A stretch of 64,000 nucleotides of DNA, taken from NCBI GenBank assembly GCA_015501075.1, contig JADNYJ010000195.1, positions 1 through 64,000 on the forward strand, given 5' to 3'. Positions 47,212 to 59,786 of the stretch are shown piece by piece. Origin of the DNA: Gymnopilus junonius (Eukaryota > Basidiomycota > Agaricomycetes > Agaricales > Galerinaceae). The stretch's first letter is position 1, and each line of letters begins with the position of its first letter. Below the pieces are notes generated by a model. That model saw only the letters and a list, made by a program, of their open reading frames with translations, did not search any database and had not been told where the DNA came from. The position numbers were made by a program, and so were the translations under genes.

Positions 47212-47785
47212 TATGAGTGAATGGTAAGTTTCTGGGAATATCTCACTTGTTTCTTCAATTTATACCTGTTCTTCGCCAAGAACTAAGAGAACTGCAAAGA
47301 ATGAGCCATAATTCAGCACGTACCATATGACAAACAGAACTTCAACTATGACCAGTCTCCGACCACATATCCTCCCTCGAGGACACCCCAAAGCTGCTCA
47401 TATTGAAGAAAGTGTCAATGTATGAATATCTTGATGACAATTTCTCCAAACGATGGCGCTGGAAAGTCAGTGTCGAAGACGGAAAATGGCAGAGCAGCGG
47501 TCAGAGATAAGCACGATCATCACTGATGTCTGCAAAATCTTAATTTAGAACCTAGCTTACATCAGTTGCAATTTTTCGTGCTCACTTGTGATGATCATTG
47601 ATTTTGCTTAGACTACATATACATTGACCAGAGGCACCCATGTACGGCCGTTAACAGCCGTTCTGAACTGACCAAGGACGGTACACGGTCTGTCATATGA
47701 TGGCCGTTTATTCCTCATTATTCCAGGCTGCCGGGATGGCACCCATCACCATGGGATGGCTACCCGTCTGCCATCTGGACGGTGC

Positions 47786-47800
47786 CGGTTGGCAGCCCTA
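47786..47800 (-). repeat. Right terminal inverted repeat of hAT-like element
   Basis: Complement of the left repeat, followed by the second copy of the target duplication at 47801-47808. Confidence 0.93.
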
Positions 47801-47808
47801 GTGTCAAG

Positions 47809-48875
47809 GAGACTTGTTCAAGCAGGAATCCTGAGCCTTGGGCAGATTCATATACATTTGACTTTGTGAGGGCAGATGCAATACAGAAGGTGTGTTTAAG
47901 CGTGACAAGACTTGACATTTTCATGCGGAAGGACTTGTCCGAGCCCTGCCAAAAGGACCGTGACAATCCGTGACCACCGTTTCAATCTCGCCATTCCTTC
48001 AGCTTTGAGACATGGAAATGCTCCTGTCCTTGGCAGCTTCAACTTTTCCTAAAAAAAATTATACCAGTCTGTATAGAATGTAAAAATGTACCTCTCTGTA
48101 AAATCTCATTTCCAAATTATATGTGGAAGAATTGATATCGATTTTTCTTTGCTTCGGTTTCAAACTCCCAACGAACCATAGTAGTGCAGTTGTAGATGAT
48201 GGTATGAAATGGTAGGTGATGGCAAAAGATGGCAGGGAATGGCAACTCATTCAGTAGCTCAGCTAGCAATTGCTAATTAGAAAACTCAAATTTTTAGAAA
48301 AGTATGGTAAGAATGTTATGGTTAGCTAACGGATGCTGGATGTTGTTCTCTGAAGCCCAAAAAATGGTGAAATTCCTGAGGAAGGCATAACATTTTTGAG
48401 GTTTCGCCAAGTAGGATGCAAGCTTGAGCTTGAGGCTCGCAGGGTTTCAAAATTTCCAGTGGCTCATTTTGCCGGCCTATAAATAGACAGAAACCTCCTT
48501 GACTTTGATGACTTTCTTCCTCCCTTTCAGCCTGTGGAACTGAGAGCACCAACCTTATTCTAGCTCTCCTTGGTGTGAATATTGTGACTGTTGTAGCTCG
48601 TGAGTCATTTCCTCCAGTGAACAGTGTTGAATGCATCCGAATCTACAGCAGTGCATCACACTGTCCACTTGTTATATGAACTTCACGTTTGCTCATGGCA
48701 TCTTCGTCAATAAAAGTCAGACTGCAGCACTTCCTTTGAGCAAGTCAGGCTCATTCCTAAGGTGTCGAGCCCTCTGCTTATCATATTTTGGTCTTAGAAA
48801 TTTGGCAAATTATATTTGGTCAGTCACACCTTTAGTTGTTTTTGCCACTACTTATTGACCCTTTCCTACATAGCA
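47809..48875. other. Intergenic, promoter side of F-box pseudogene
   Basis: No gene. It contains short ATGG-type direct repeats at 48195-48245 and the TATA-like box at 48477-48486, shared with the copy at 41.6 kb. Confidence 0.45.
48477..48486 (+). promoter_or_regulatory. TATA-like box of F-box pseudogene at 48.9 kb
   Basis: CTATAAATAG, identical to the box at 41087-41096; it is followed, as there, by CTCCTTGACTTTG-like and CCTTTCAG segments. Confidence 0.5.
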
Positions 48876-50693
48876 ATGAAGTCGACAAGGGCAAGGACAA
48901 GAAGACTGGCTAACGAGTCCAACCAGATGATGCCCGTTGAAATGTGGCATGAGTGTTTCACTTACCTTCACATCTCCGACCACAAGAGGCTTTCGCTGAC
49001 ATGTCACCTTTTCAATGAGATATGCTTGTCTTTCATCTTCAAATCTATAACCTACACCTGCCATACTTACAGAAGAGGAGATTCAAAGAAGACAGCCAAG
49101 GTGGCATTGGATAATGCACAGAAGAATATCACAGCACTCAAGATGTTCGCAAAAAGTCCGAAGCATGCGCCACTAATCAAGAAGTGCGTGTTGTCTTATT
49201 TCCATCGCACTTCTTGGGCAATAGATAAAAAAGCGGCAGAAAAGGTAAAGAAGCTGGCTATTCCTTCATCGATACATTTGCGGACAGTATTCCCAGTTTT
49301 ATTAACCTGAAGGAGCTGGAAGTGGAGATGTTCACATCAGTGTTGGACAACAAGTTCCTCATGGTGCTTACTCGCCATCCTTCTTTGGAGGTTGTCTCAT
49401 TGACAAAGGCCACATTCGGTGTCGACGCCCTCAAGCCGCGTATTGCCCTCCGGGCCTTTCTATCAAAAATCGCTCATCTCGATACGATGTTCCCAACCCC
49501 GCCGTTAAACTCGTTGACATATTCTCCCAAGAGCGATTGGAATTCCTCCATGTCTTAACTGCAGCGTATGCGCCAAAGCTATTTCGATCACTCCCGAAGC
49601 AAGGTGTCTTGGACCGCCTTAAACACCTTTCATTCTGCATCAGGCGTTCTGATATTCCGGACCTTTATCACTTTATTTCTTCATGCCCGAACCTCGAGGA
49701 AATTCAGATGAAATTTGTAGTGGACTACAATGACAACGCATTCGTATTCCCCCCGATTCCTGGCTCTGTCATTCCTAATCTCGCGTCCTTTTCAGGTCCC
49801 AATCTAGCTGCCATGGTGTTAATTCCCGGGCGGCCCGTCAAGAATGTCGCAGTAGACCTGGGAGCTTTTGATTCCGATGTGCAGTTGAGCAGGGATCCCA
49901 GTCTGCTTTTTTTCCTCTTTCGCAAAGCACGCAGCCAATTACCGAACTCGTTATTCAATCGATGGAAGGCAAGAAAGAGGTTCTGGAGCAGGTTCTGAAT
50001 TGTTTCCCATCTTTGGAGGTGCTCGGGTTTTCTCTGGAGACTACTGATCCACTTGAGAGTGATGAGGAAAGCGGAGAACTGCTGGATGTTAAGGAGAGCT
50101 GCCGGTATGCCGCGACCTGCGCAGACGCCTATCGGGACCCTATTGGAGGAGGCTACAACCTGAATCGGAAGACTCATTTTTGTTATATCCATGTTCATAC
50201 AAATTATCTGGTAAGTGCACCAAATTATTCCTTACCTAAAGATACATGCTGATGCATACAACTACACAGAATTCCTCCGTTCAGTTGCTCTGAAAGAAAT
50301 ACAGCTACCTCCAACCATCAAATCACTGTCCCTGCACGAGTATGAGCTTGTCGAGCACTTTGAAGATATGTACATCCCCAAAACCAACAAGGCAGAGGCA
50401 GCATATGCAGAGAGGTATGGCGAACCATATATGGCTTCCATGGCCCAGGATGTGTTTAAAACCCTTTCTGGGAGTTACCCGGCATTGAAGAGTGTTGTCG
50501 TTGGGAAAGGTACAGGGGCAGATTGAGGTGGGTGAGGGATGGAGATGGGAGTTGGATGTATGACACTGCCCTCAGTTTGGTCGAGTACCAGCACAGCATT
50601 CATCCTCCTCCAGGTGCAGGCACTGTTCCCATGTATAAGTTGTTTCCGTGGTCTGAGGATGAGACTGACTATGATTCAGACATTGATTTTTGA
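48876..50693 (+). pseudogene. F-box family copy, full length but with about four frame shifts
   Basis: The ATG at 48876 gives MKSTRARTRRLANESNQ and an intact F-box (MPVEMWHECFTYLHISDHKR). The frame shifts near 49260 (before FIDTFADSIPSF), near 49465 and near 49920 (before ITELVIQSMEGK). It shifts again near 50520, after PALKSVVVGKG, where LRWVRDGDGSWMYD continues in another frame. The intron before the last exon is kept (donor after HVHTNYL near 50210). The acidic end (DETDYDSDIDF) reaches 50693. Few substitutions produce stops, so inactivation looks recent and mostly by indels. Confidence 0.85.
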
Positions 50694-51870
50694 CTGCTAT
50701 ATTGCCAGCCTTTCTTCCCTGGCACATTTGCCCATCAAATTGATTCGACCTTACTTGGCATAGAAATACATTCATAGTACTTCCACATCGTGTCGGACGC
50801 AACCATAAGTTGTCAATGTTTGTAAAATTTACCTACCTGTGCATGCGCATTTTCGAGAGTATTCACGAGGCTCTAAATTTAAGGCAAGGTAGGGAGGCGG
50901 CACGTGAGAACTACAAATTCAACCATGATGAAAACTACTGAAATTCAAATTGTTCTCCAAAAGCCCGAAGCATGTGCTACACCGCCATTTGGCCCCAGCA
51001 TGCACGCAACGTGAGATTCGCACGCGGCTGATATATCTTTGAAACGTGGGATCAGTGTGACTCGAAGGTGGCTAACAGGACCGGTTCTGGGATTGCAACA
51101 TGGTGAGCACACCTCACGCTGGGAAGGCATGGAATTGGATGGACTGGCTGTGAATTGCGATGCCTGACCTGGTTGATGGTCATCATGTACTGTCTATGTG
51201 ATGAAATTTATTGTTTTCAGTCCCCCTATTACATTTCTTACATGCTGACCTATATTCCTCCTCTGTGTTATTTACATACTTGGTTCTATAAGATAGTCTA
51301 CATTCGTTGTGTGAATTCTAACAGGTGAAAAATATTCTATTGATTGTGTGACTGTGCAGTGTTTGAATGAGCACCATAAATGTAGCCTGACCTCTATCCA
51401 CCCTGTTATTTATTTGCTTGACTTCTGAAAACAACACACTCGCACTGGGCAACCTATCATAGATAAAATCCTCACTATTGGCTGCATGGCTACATGTTAT
51501 CTGTTTGAATAAGATACACCAGATATTTCATTCTGCCTGTAGCTTTTGGACTTGCTTGGCTATCTAAATTCAACTACACCTCTATGATGGTTTGCTATAG
51601 CTGAAATGTTTGTCTCCTAAGTAGTTTGATTGATGTCTCCAGCCTGCATCAGCATGGCAGAAATAGAGGATGACATTGAGGACTTAATTTTAGGGAATAC
51701 TAGCAATTGTAATTCATAACTTAGACATCTATAACATCACACAGACAGACTGGTCTTCAACACAGATGCTGACATGGGGGATACATTTATTCAACCTAAA
51801 TACATCAGTAATGACAATCAGGAAGCTTTCAGCCATGCCTATGTCTGTTGTTCCTGTAATAATTTGAAAA
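50694..51870. other. Intergenic, entry into the transposon-derived block
   Basis: No supported gene. From about 51.1 kb the sequence becomes visibly poor in CG dinucleotides and rich in TG/CA, like the block that follows. Confidence 0.4.
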
Positions 51871-53296
51871 TCAAGATGCAGCTGCTGTTCCCACAACCAG
51901 ATTCGCAGCCCCTGCAACTACATCATCAACGCGCTGCTGCCAGTCATCAGCAGGGACATCTTTGATGTCATAATCTTCATCCACGCCGAAGGCAGCGCGA
52001 TCGAGTTCAAGGGCCCTGTTGAATGCTCTGTATGTGACTCATAAGCCCTTCATTAAGAAGACAAGGTCATTAAGATATTACATACCTTGCCATCAAAGTA
52101 GTCGAGGTCCCCGCAGTGTCCCGAATGAACTTGAGATGTTTGTCGATTAGATTCCAGTATTTTTCACTGCCTTCACTTTTGACGTATATCCCATGCTATC
52201 AATAACTCAGAAAGCAGCTTGCACAAAGAAAGGAACTACTTACCATGAGTGCAACATGGGCACAGAGCTGAACTGTGGGGCGACAAGGGGTACCGTGGAC
52301 AATCACTTGCACAAGTTTAAAGATGTTGATCTTGGTATTGATACTGTCCCAAATCTAAAGAATATCAGTCACTGTGTGATATAATAAGGAGCAGTGAATA
52401 GGAACTTAACTAATTTTTTCACTCTTGTGTGAGCTTGAGTGAGCGAGTAACTGACAAACATGGTTATTTTTTCCCAACTAGAATAGTCATGCTCGATGCC
52501 CTGCAGCAAGTCAAACCGATATCTCTTCAAGATGTCCTGTTAAAAATCTAGAAGAGTCATCAAATAATATGATATGCTAAAGCACTCACGAGAACATGGT
52601 TGCGAGGAATGTCACCTTTATATGCACTGATTTTGATGGAAAGCATGACTGCCAAGCCATAATTATTGATATTAGTCTGTAAACAATGGAGGGCCAATTG
52701 AGTAAAACAGTTCAGGTAAGATTTGGGTAAGACTGCAATTTTCCTTACCTTGAGATCTTCAGATAGTGTATAGGGAGGTGCAGCGGATTGCTGCACATCT
52801 ATTTTGTTTTCCAGAGCGAACAAGAGGGTAAATATTTTTGCTTGTCAGATGAGTGCAGAGTCCTAGCCAATATCATCAACATGGAACAAGCAAATTGGAA
52901 GAAATTACTCATCACCTTCGAAATAAAGGCTGCCACTTCATCATGCTGCTCAGGGCAAAGCTTCTTCCTTGCAGCATATTGTTTGCATGGAGCAAGTGTG
53001 GCACCAATGGTAAAGGACGCAGGCTGCATTGTCTGGGGGCCATCATCGGGTTCCATATCACCACCATCCTGAGGCTCTTCACCTGGATGCACATGCTTCC
53101 CGAGGACTGGTTCCGGGGATGGGCTCGACCTCAACATGGCATCCTCCATAGCTTGTTCTGCTGCTGAAAGGAAAATATGGGCACCCTCCCATTGCAAGGG
53201 GCGGGGTGCAGGGGTGTTTGACACAAGAGCTTGAGTTTCTGGGGAAGACCTCGAATGAGCTGCGGGAGAGAGAGAAGAGGCCATTGCTGGAATCAT
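51871..53296 (-). CDS. Transposon-associated protein with a long helical C-terminal region
   Basis: The likely ATG at 53296 (MIPAMASSLSPAAHSRSS) begins a Ser/Pro- and acid-rich N-terminus. After introns it continues with CPEQHDEVAAFISK, then NINNYGLAVMLSIK, a DILKRYRFDLL segment, a helix with VQVIVHGTPCRPTVQLCAHV, and RAFNRALELDRAAFG, ending VVGTAAAS at 51871. I recall this order from an abundant uncharacterised mushroom family often near transposases. About seven exons; inner boundaries are approximate. I did not find an unambiguous stop inside the conserved parts, so it may still be intact. Confidence 0.55.
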
Positions 53297-53586
53297 GGTT
53301 AGGAGTGAGGTCGGACCAAGGCTTTTTGTATTGCGACACAATGGTCATGACTCAAATCGAGTGAGTTAAGGTGGAAATGAAATGACTCTGACAATGTATA
53401 ATCACCAGTCAAGTCAACATCTGGCCACCAGGTCTTCGGGTACTTAGTCAAATTATAATATGGAGGAAATGACAAGTTGAATGGATGCAACCAAAACATT
53501 GATTAATAATAGGCTGGCATATTGCTTCTTGATTTGAATACTCCAAGAAGGCTATAATGAGAGCCCTGTTCAATGAAAAACTACAG

Positions 53587-56500
53587 TTATTGTTGAGAAG
53601 GCCTCTCCAAAACAAATGTGAATGACTGAGCAGTGACATTTGGACCAGCCACAGTCCCATCTCCCTCCATGTCTAATCTTGTGTGCTTGTTCGGACCTGG
53701 GCCTGTCTGGTCTGTCTTGTTTGTCAAATCTTGCTTCTTCTGGTCAGCACGAGCTTTTGCTGCTGTTCACTTGGCATCCTGTGTTGTCCGAAGGCCTCCT
53801 GCTATTTCAAAATGTTTTGCCTGGCGATTTTGATGAAGAGGAATAGGTGCAGTGAGGGAACGGGGTAAGGTTCCATGGAGGAGGTGCACATTGTGGAATG
53901 CGTGGGTGTTGATAATGAATTGCTCAATCAGCTTGTGTTCAATATAGCTCTTGGTGATACCTGATGCTACACGCTCCTGCATCACTGACTGCTTGCCTGA
54001 TGCTGTACATTTTGCGAAAGGACAATCGTGTTGAACATTATACACAAAATCTATAGCCTAAGAGTTCTTACTTTAGGACAGATCAGACAGGTAAAGGCAA
54101 TGAAGTACGTGCCGTGGAGGGTATAACAATGTATGTTGTTTCTTTATGATGTCGAGCCAGCATCAGCATCCCAAAAATTTCATGTTGAGCTGATAGGATC
54201 TGGAATACATTGAGTACGATGACAGCATGGTCACCTGTGCTAGTGGCTAAAATCGCTGTGATACAGCCAGTAATGACTTCATCACCCTATATGGAAAAAT
54301 ATTTTGGTGGAAATTGGGTGAAGGTGACTCTGAACTTACATGTAAAATTGACCTTGCAAAAACCCATGACCCTTTGTAACATTGGTCCCCAGAATGCGCA
54401 ACGGCAGATCGACAAGCTGTCCACTGGGAATTTCGGTCTTCTGAAGCTTGGTTCAGAGCTTTAGAGCCTTCTGATTGGGACCAACAAGTGTACTTTTGAT
54501 CCTCCTTTTTATTGTTATTCTGTTTCATATGCTTTAATGGTTCCAGTTTGAAAGTACCTGTTACATGTAAGAATGGCAAAAAAAGATCACAATCTGAACC
54601 AACCATTTTCCAACAGTTCCACATTAGTCCAACCCACCAAAGCTTGAAGTGTAGGGTGAGCATGTATGAAGTTATGGACTGATGGACCAGGTTGGTGCCA
54701 TTCCCCTTCTGGTGTAGGTGACCAACCACCAGTTAGACTGTGGAGTCGGTACTCCGTCTGAGCACGGAATTACGCAAAATCATTATGGTGGCAGACTCAC
54801 CTCGATCTTTTAGTGAGTCAGCCGTGACACCGCCAACGGCCCAGCTCAAAGCCACTGAATTGAAAGATTTTGTTTCCGTCCACCTGCTCAACTTGCACTG
54901 GCAACGTGATTACAGAAATTTACCATATATGTATATTTTCCTTTTACTTTATTCCTTGTCAGGGCAACCAACTCGCTAATTCCTTATTCCTTCATTCATC
55001 TTTTTGGTGCCCTGACTTGTCCCCATTCAAATTTTAGCCTTAGATTTATTCCTATAAAATTTTCAAGGAAATTTTCGTAGCTAAAGAGGTATAAAAACCA
55101 TGTAGTAGCTACATATTTTCTTTGGTTAATTTCAGTGCATTTTTCCCCACTCAAAACGAGAGCTACAAGAGCTCTAGCTGACTTGCGAAGAAGTCAAAGT
55201 CTCCAAACTTACTCACTTTCTCACGGGTACAGGCAACTTTGGGATCTACTCAAAGTTCCTTACCCACTCATATTCTCTCAATTGAGCTCGCTAAGGACAC
55301 TCGAGGTGATCCTTAGGCTCTCTTATTCCACCAAACACCCTCAAAACATCAAGACTTATTTTTCTTTTCACTACCATCTACTTGGACATAGTACCTTAGT
55401 ATTTGATTGTTCCGTCAATCATCTTACTCAGTTCCTTCGGATTTCCCCTCATCTTATACTGTTCCCGCACAGAACGGGTTATTTACAAGATGGTGTTTCA
55501 ATACTTCTTGCCTAGCTAATTGGAAGGCTATGTCTCAACTTGGGGCAAGGTGGTTTGAATAGATTGAACAATATCTGAAAATAGCATTAAAGCATTCAAA
55601 ATTTTCTGTGGCTACCCCAACAAGAGGTCCAAAACGATGGATATCTTCCTTCAGGTAAATGAGAAGATGTAATTTAATCTTGGATATAATTTTCGAAGGG
55701 TCGATCATGGCAAAAAGGTCAAGGACATTTGCAGCGGAAACTTCAATGTCAGACTGCAGAAGAGAGTTATAGAAGGCAAACAGTATGATGCAAAATGATC
55801 AGACAAATGAGATACTCTTCCATATTTCGAATTTCTGGTATCCACAGAAGCGCAGCCAGTTCACCAACTGCCTTTGTGAGAAGAAACCTGGTGGCATCTA
55901 CAAGATCATACACGTGGAAGATGTTCACTTGTGCTATAGTTTTGAACTGCCTTCCAATGAGCGAATTGGCATACTGCATGATATAATTGGCATGAATGGC
56001 ATGGATGGAAAGCCCCAATCATTCAGTTGACTGCAGATGAACTGCATATATCTCCTTCTGACTAGTGGTCCATGGAGTATGCGAGTCATGCCACAGGTAC
56101 TTGACAATGCCTAATAATATGGTGTGGAGGATCTCAACAGGGGTATCAACAGCGGGATCAAACCCTGCAAACATTGACATGAGGATACAGTGTGATCATT
56201 GAACAAGGGCTCACCATCAAGTGACAGAAATGGGTTCATAATTTTGTCTCTATGTTCCTTCACCCATTTGAGCAATTCAGCTTGAATATCACCTGTACTC
56301 CATTCACTATGGTCTTTGTGCATGTTTCGAGCACGATCAATAAGGTCATCAATCCAAGGTTGAATATAAGCAGCTTTGATGCTATTTTTTGTCTGTTCAG
56401 CATGTACATTCTGCGTGACACCTAAGCATGCCAACTTGACCTGGGACTCAATATCTGTGAGAATGGTTTTCACTGACCAAGCAACACCAGCCTAGAAATA

Positions 56501-58685
56501 AATGTAGATTTAGTACAATTTATTCATGGTCACAGTGATTTGCAGGTTTGGCGATCCACCTCAAATAGTCTATGAAACCCAATATCACTTTCTTTGAGTT
56601 GTTGTGGCCCACCAACAAGGCATTTTCAGCATGGATGATTTCCGTTTGCTCTAATATGACCACATACTTTGCTCTAAGTGGGATTATCTCCTGGGCCACA
56701 GTTTACAAAAAGCTTGAAGTGTGTTTGTACTCCTGATGTGCCATGATGGACCCTTACTGGCTTCTTGTGCGTCGACCTGGTGATAATCAATAAAACCGAG
56801 CCACACTGCAAGAAGTAGACCTACTCGATAACTTGTTTGATACCATGAAATTGTTCTGGAATACTAGCAACTGGCAATGTAGAAACAAAGTGAACATGGA
56901 ATTCTTGTTGGAGGAGTTTCCGGGGTAGGTTTCAGTGACTGATGTAGATGTTCCAGTGCTTATTCCAGCTCTTGGACCAGTTTCCAGATATGTCATCACC
57001 AAAAACATCTATCCAGCTAGTGTACAGGGGATCGCCCTCTGCCAGAGCCTGATCAGGATTGGGCATGAGTGTGGGATAACCTGATTTAATAGTACAACCT
57101 ATCTCTCAATGAGCGTGCTTACAAGGGATGATGTGGCCAGAACCTACTGTGCCAGTCAGGAACCAGATTCAAATCTAGTAAATCAAAGAAATTGTGCTCC
57201 AGGTCTGATGCACGGATTAAGAATGAATTAGTGTCAACAACAGTGGCAAGAGGCTGTAGGGGATATCAATATTTCAAGTAAATTATAAATTATACTAGAG
57301 AGGAATCATACCTTCTCATCGAAAACAATAGCATATGCATCTGCAAAGACTTGCCCATCAGTGTCCTCCAACCATCAGACGGGAATAATAAAGTCACTGT
57401 TCTTAAGGCGCGCAAGTTCATTGATGTAATAGTGGCGATCTCCAGCATTGTACATTGGGCTCAACATATGTTGATCAACATCTTTCTGCCACTTCGCAGC
57501 ATGATAAACCTCAGAGATAACACCATTTGGAGGAATTACTGGATAGCGACGTATATGATTGCACACTGTCGGATTGGCCCAGTCCTGGTACATTCAGGGT
57601 ATTCAGTATAAGATGCAGAGCTGGTACATATTGCTCACCATGGCCACAATAGTACGCAGATCATTCATAGAATAAACATTTCCCTTAGGTGACTTGTACT
57701 GTGTAGTAGGAACACCAGATGACTTCTGGATGGAAGTCTGTACTTTGTGCAAGTGATATAAAGAGGGAACGTCACATGCACCTGTTTCATGGAGAACCCA
57801 GAGGAACACCTCCATAAGCGAGTTTGAGATTCTCATTCTTGGGAGATTATCAAGTGTATCAAGCAGAAAGATCTGTAGAGTTATGGGTATATCAATTGAG
57901 TGATTCGAATCTGGCAAAATACACACTGTCTTCGATTCATATGGCGACCAAGCATCAGAAGCCTTAGGCTGACCCCATGCCTCTTCATTAAGTAGGTCTT
58001 CCACATCAGGAGCCCTAGAGTCTGTTCAAAGGTAAGATGGATTGGTGGGTTGAGCACAGTTGGACAACACACATATGTGCATTTTGTAACAACTCTGTCA
58101 ATATGTCGTCTTGTTCAAGCTCATCTAGAAGAAGTTGCCCGTCATTAGGTTCCTCATCTGGGATCAAGTCCACACAGTGCCAGAGATCAAAATCAATGGC
58201 CTCTCACTCCAGTCACTTTCTATCTTCAATTGCTGCAAGAGTGTGGTCAATCCCTGCATCAAAAGTTTCAGTGGACCCTGCATAGTTGTCCCACATTTCT
58301 TCTTCTTCTATGCTTGGTTTGGGCACATGGGGCGGCCAAGGAACAAAAGGTTCAGGCCTTGAAGGTAGCATCACAAAATCCATTTCTTCCTGTGCATGTT
58401 CTTCTTCTTGCATTGAATGTTGCACTGCCATGAGGACGGCTTCCCTCTTCTCCTGGGCACTAATTGAGTTGGCATGAAGTTCTGATTTCAGATGACCTGG
58501 AAGACTTTCTTTCTGAATCCAGTTCTTTTGTCCCCGCCTTGCCTCACATATCTTGCATAGGACCTTCTTGCCATCATCCGACAATTCCACAACTGAAGAG
58601 ACGCTTTGTCAGTAGCACACAATATACAAGCAGAAGAAAACTTACACTCCGGAAGTGAGTTCTTTGACTTCCTCCCTCTGCCCAT
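53587..58685 (-). pseudogene. Large transposon-associated gene with N-terminal zinc finger, inactivated
   Basis: It starts MGRGRKSKNSLPE (58646-58685), spliced in phase to VELSDDGKKVLCKICEARRG and a C-x2-C...H-x4-H finger (58590-58500). Then follow LLDTLDNLPRMRISNSLMEV (57.85 kb), [20 protein letters not shown] and [20 protein letters not shown] (57.4-57.6 kb), VKLACLGVTQNVHAEQTKN (56.4 kb), [20 protein letters not shown] (55.98 kb), [15 protein letters not shown] (55.6 kb), GDQCYKGSWVFARS (54.4 kb) and LPRSLTAPIPLHQNRQAKHF (53.85 kb). This architecture is typical of a high-copy mushroom family, probably a transposase-like protein. In-frame TGA at 55535-55537 (APS-stop-DIAFQLA) and 53767-53769 (QDAK-stop-TAAKARAD), plus a 750-bp insertion at 54736, show it is dead. 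Confidence 0.7.
54736..55488. mobile_element. About 750-bp insertion inside the transposon gene
   Basis: On the minus strand the host protein reads up to QEVLKHH just above 55489 and resumes exactly at LTGGWSPTPEGEW just below 54736; removing the middle restores the frame. The inserted sequence has many CG dinucleotides while the host gene has few, so it is younger. It begins GACTGTGGAGTCGGTACTCC (plus strand). I see no clear terminal repeat or target duplication, so its class is unknown. Confidence 0.6.
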
Positions 58686-58910
58686 TGCCTGTGGCTTTCT
58701 ATGAACGGTTCTCCTGAAATGCAGTGCCGAAGTTATGAAGCAGTCATAACCTGAGTCACAAGAGGCTAAAATTTCATTCATCAGAATACATGGTGACAAA
58801 TCGATGTCATTATATGTCAAGCATTGGGTGTGACCTGTGACCAGTAGGAAATTTTGACAGGGCTTGCCAATTTCGACCAGTCCACTTAAACAGAGGCCCG
58901 TATGTGGCAT

Positions 58911-59786
58911 TCATAGTGCAAAGTTTGCCGAATTCGAGAAAATAGTTGTCAGAGCATCAAATATAAACAACTCTGTTGGCGTATTAGGGATGGAAGCCTC
59001 AATTTGATTAAGTAACTGTCGGCTCATATAAAGAGATATATAGGACATGGGATTGCAATGTTGGGCTTCGACACATTTGAAGAAAAGATGGCGAGCAAGA
59101 AAGTGCCCTAGAGACAGTCGAAGCAAGCATTTGGGTAAATGTCATGTCCAAGACATACATTGTCCAGCCGACATGAATGGTGAAGAAGGCAATGAGAAGG
59201 GGTGTGAGTAAAGCTATCAGACCTGTGAAAGCGAATGGTGTGGAGGGTATTGGGAAAGAGTGTAGTGGTAAAACCAGAACACCTGGAAATGAAGATCCTA
59301 AAACCTGGGAATAGGCTTGAAGTGCGTTCTTCCTGAGAGAAAGAAAGGGCTCACTTACAGAGTAGTAAAGCATCCCAAGCAGGGAGGCTGTCTTCATAGA
59401 ATTCAAGGATAGGAAGGATTGCATTTGTGATACCACAAGCTGGGGCCATGCTTTTGCGAGTTATTCAGATTTTATAGAGTTTGGGCCAGCCGAACTGTGA
59501 AGGTCAAGTGAAGGTGTCTCCCTGAGTGCCTAACCATCGTATCTTGTGTGATCCATGTGACATCATCATTTGTCTTTCCAAATTACACTCACTCTTCACT
59601 GATATGAATAGCATTTCAAATCTTTCTCTCTTAGCTGCTCAGGTTATACCTTGGCAGCTTTATCACACTTTCACCACAGTTTTGCAATTATCTCAGCACC
59701 CGTTGATCATGCCCCTTTTTGCATCACCTCATACACATTCAAATTGCATTCAAATTTCAATTAGGTGTTACCTCTTCAGCCTAGGT
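58911..59786. other. Gap between divergent transposon genes
   Basis: It holds the 5' flanks of the minus-strand gene (58685) and the plus-strand gene (59787). Open frames on the minus strand at 59008-59436 are unrecognised. Confidence 0.35.

Larger units (their letters stand above)
46783..47800. mobile_element. hAT-like non-autonomous element, 1018 bp
   Basis: Both ends carry the same 15-bp inverted repeat, TAGGGCTGCCAACCG at 46783-46797 and its complement at 47786-47800. The element is flanked by identical 8-bp sequences GTGTCAAG (46775-46782 and 47801-47808). An 8-bp target duplication with short TAGGG-type ends is diagnostic of hAT transposons. Many GACGGC/GCCGTC hexamers lie in the first 150 and last 170 bp, the usual subterminal transposase-binding layout. 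There is no room for a transposase, so it must be moved by an autonomous relative. Confidence 0.9.

Noticed and set aside
48195..48245. ATGG-rich short direct repeats
   Set aside because: Too short and irregular for a CRISPR or satellite; simple local slippage in intergenic DNA.
55135..55515. 126-codon plus-strand frame
   Set aside because: It lies within the 750-bp insertion, has no recognisable domain and no splice support; it may be chance.
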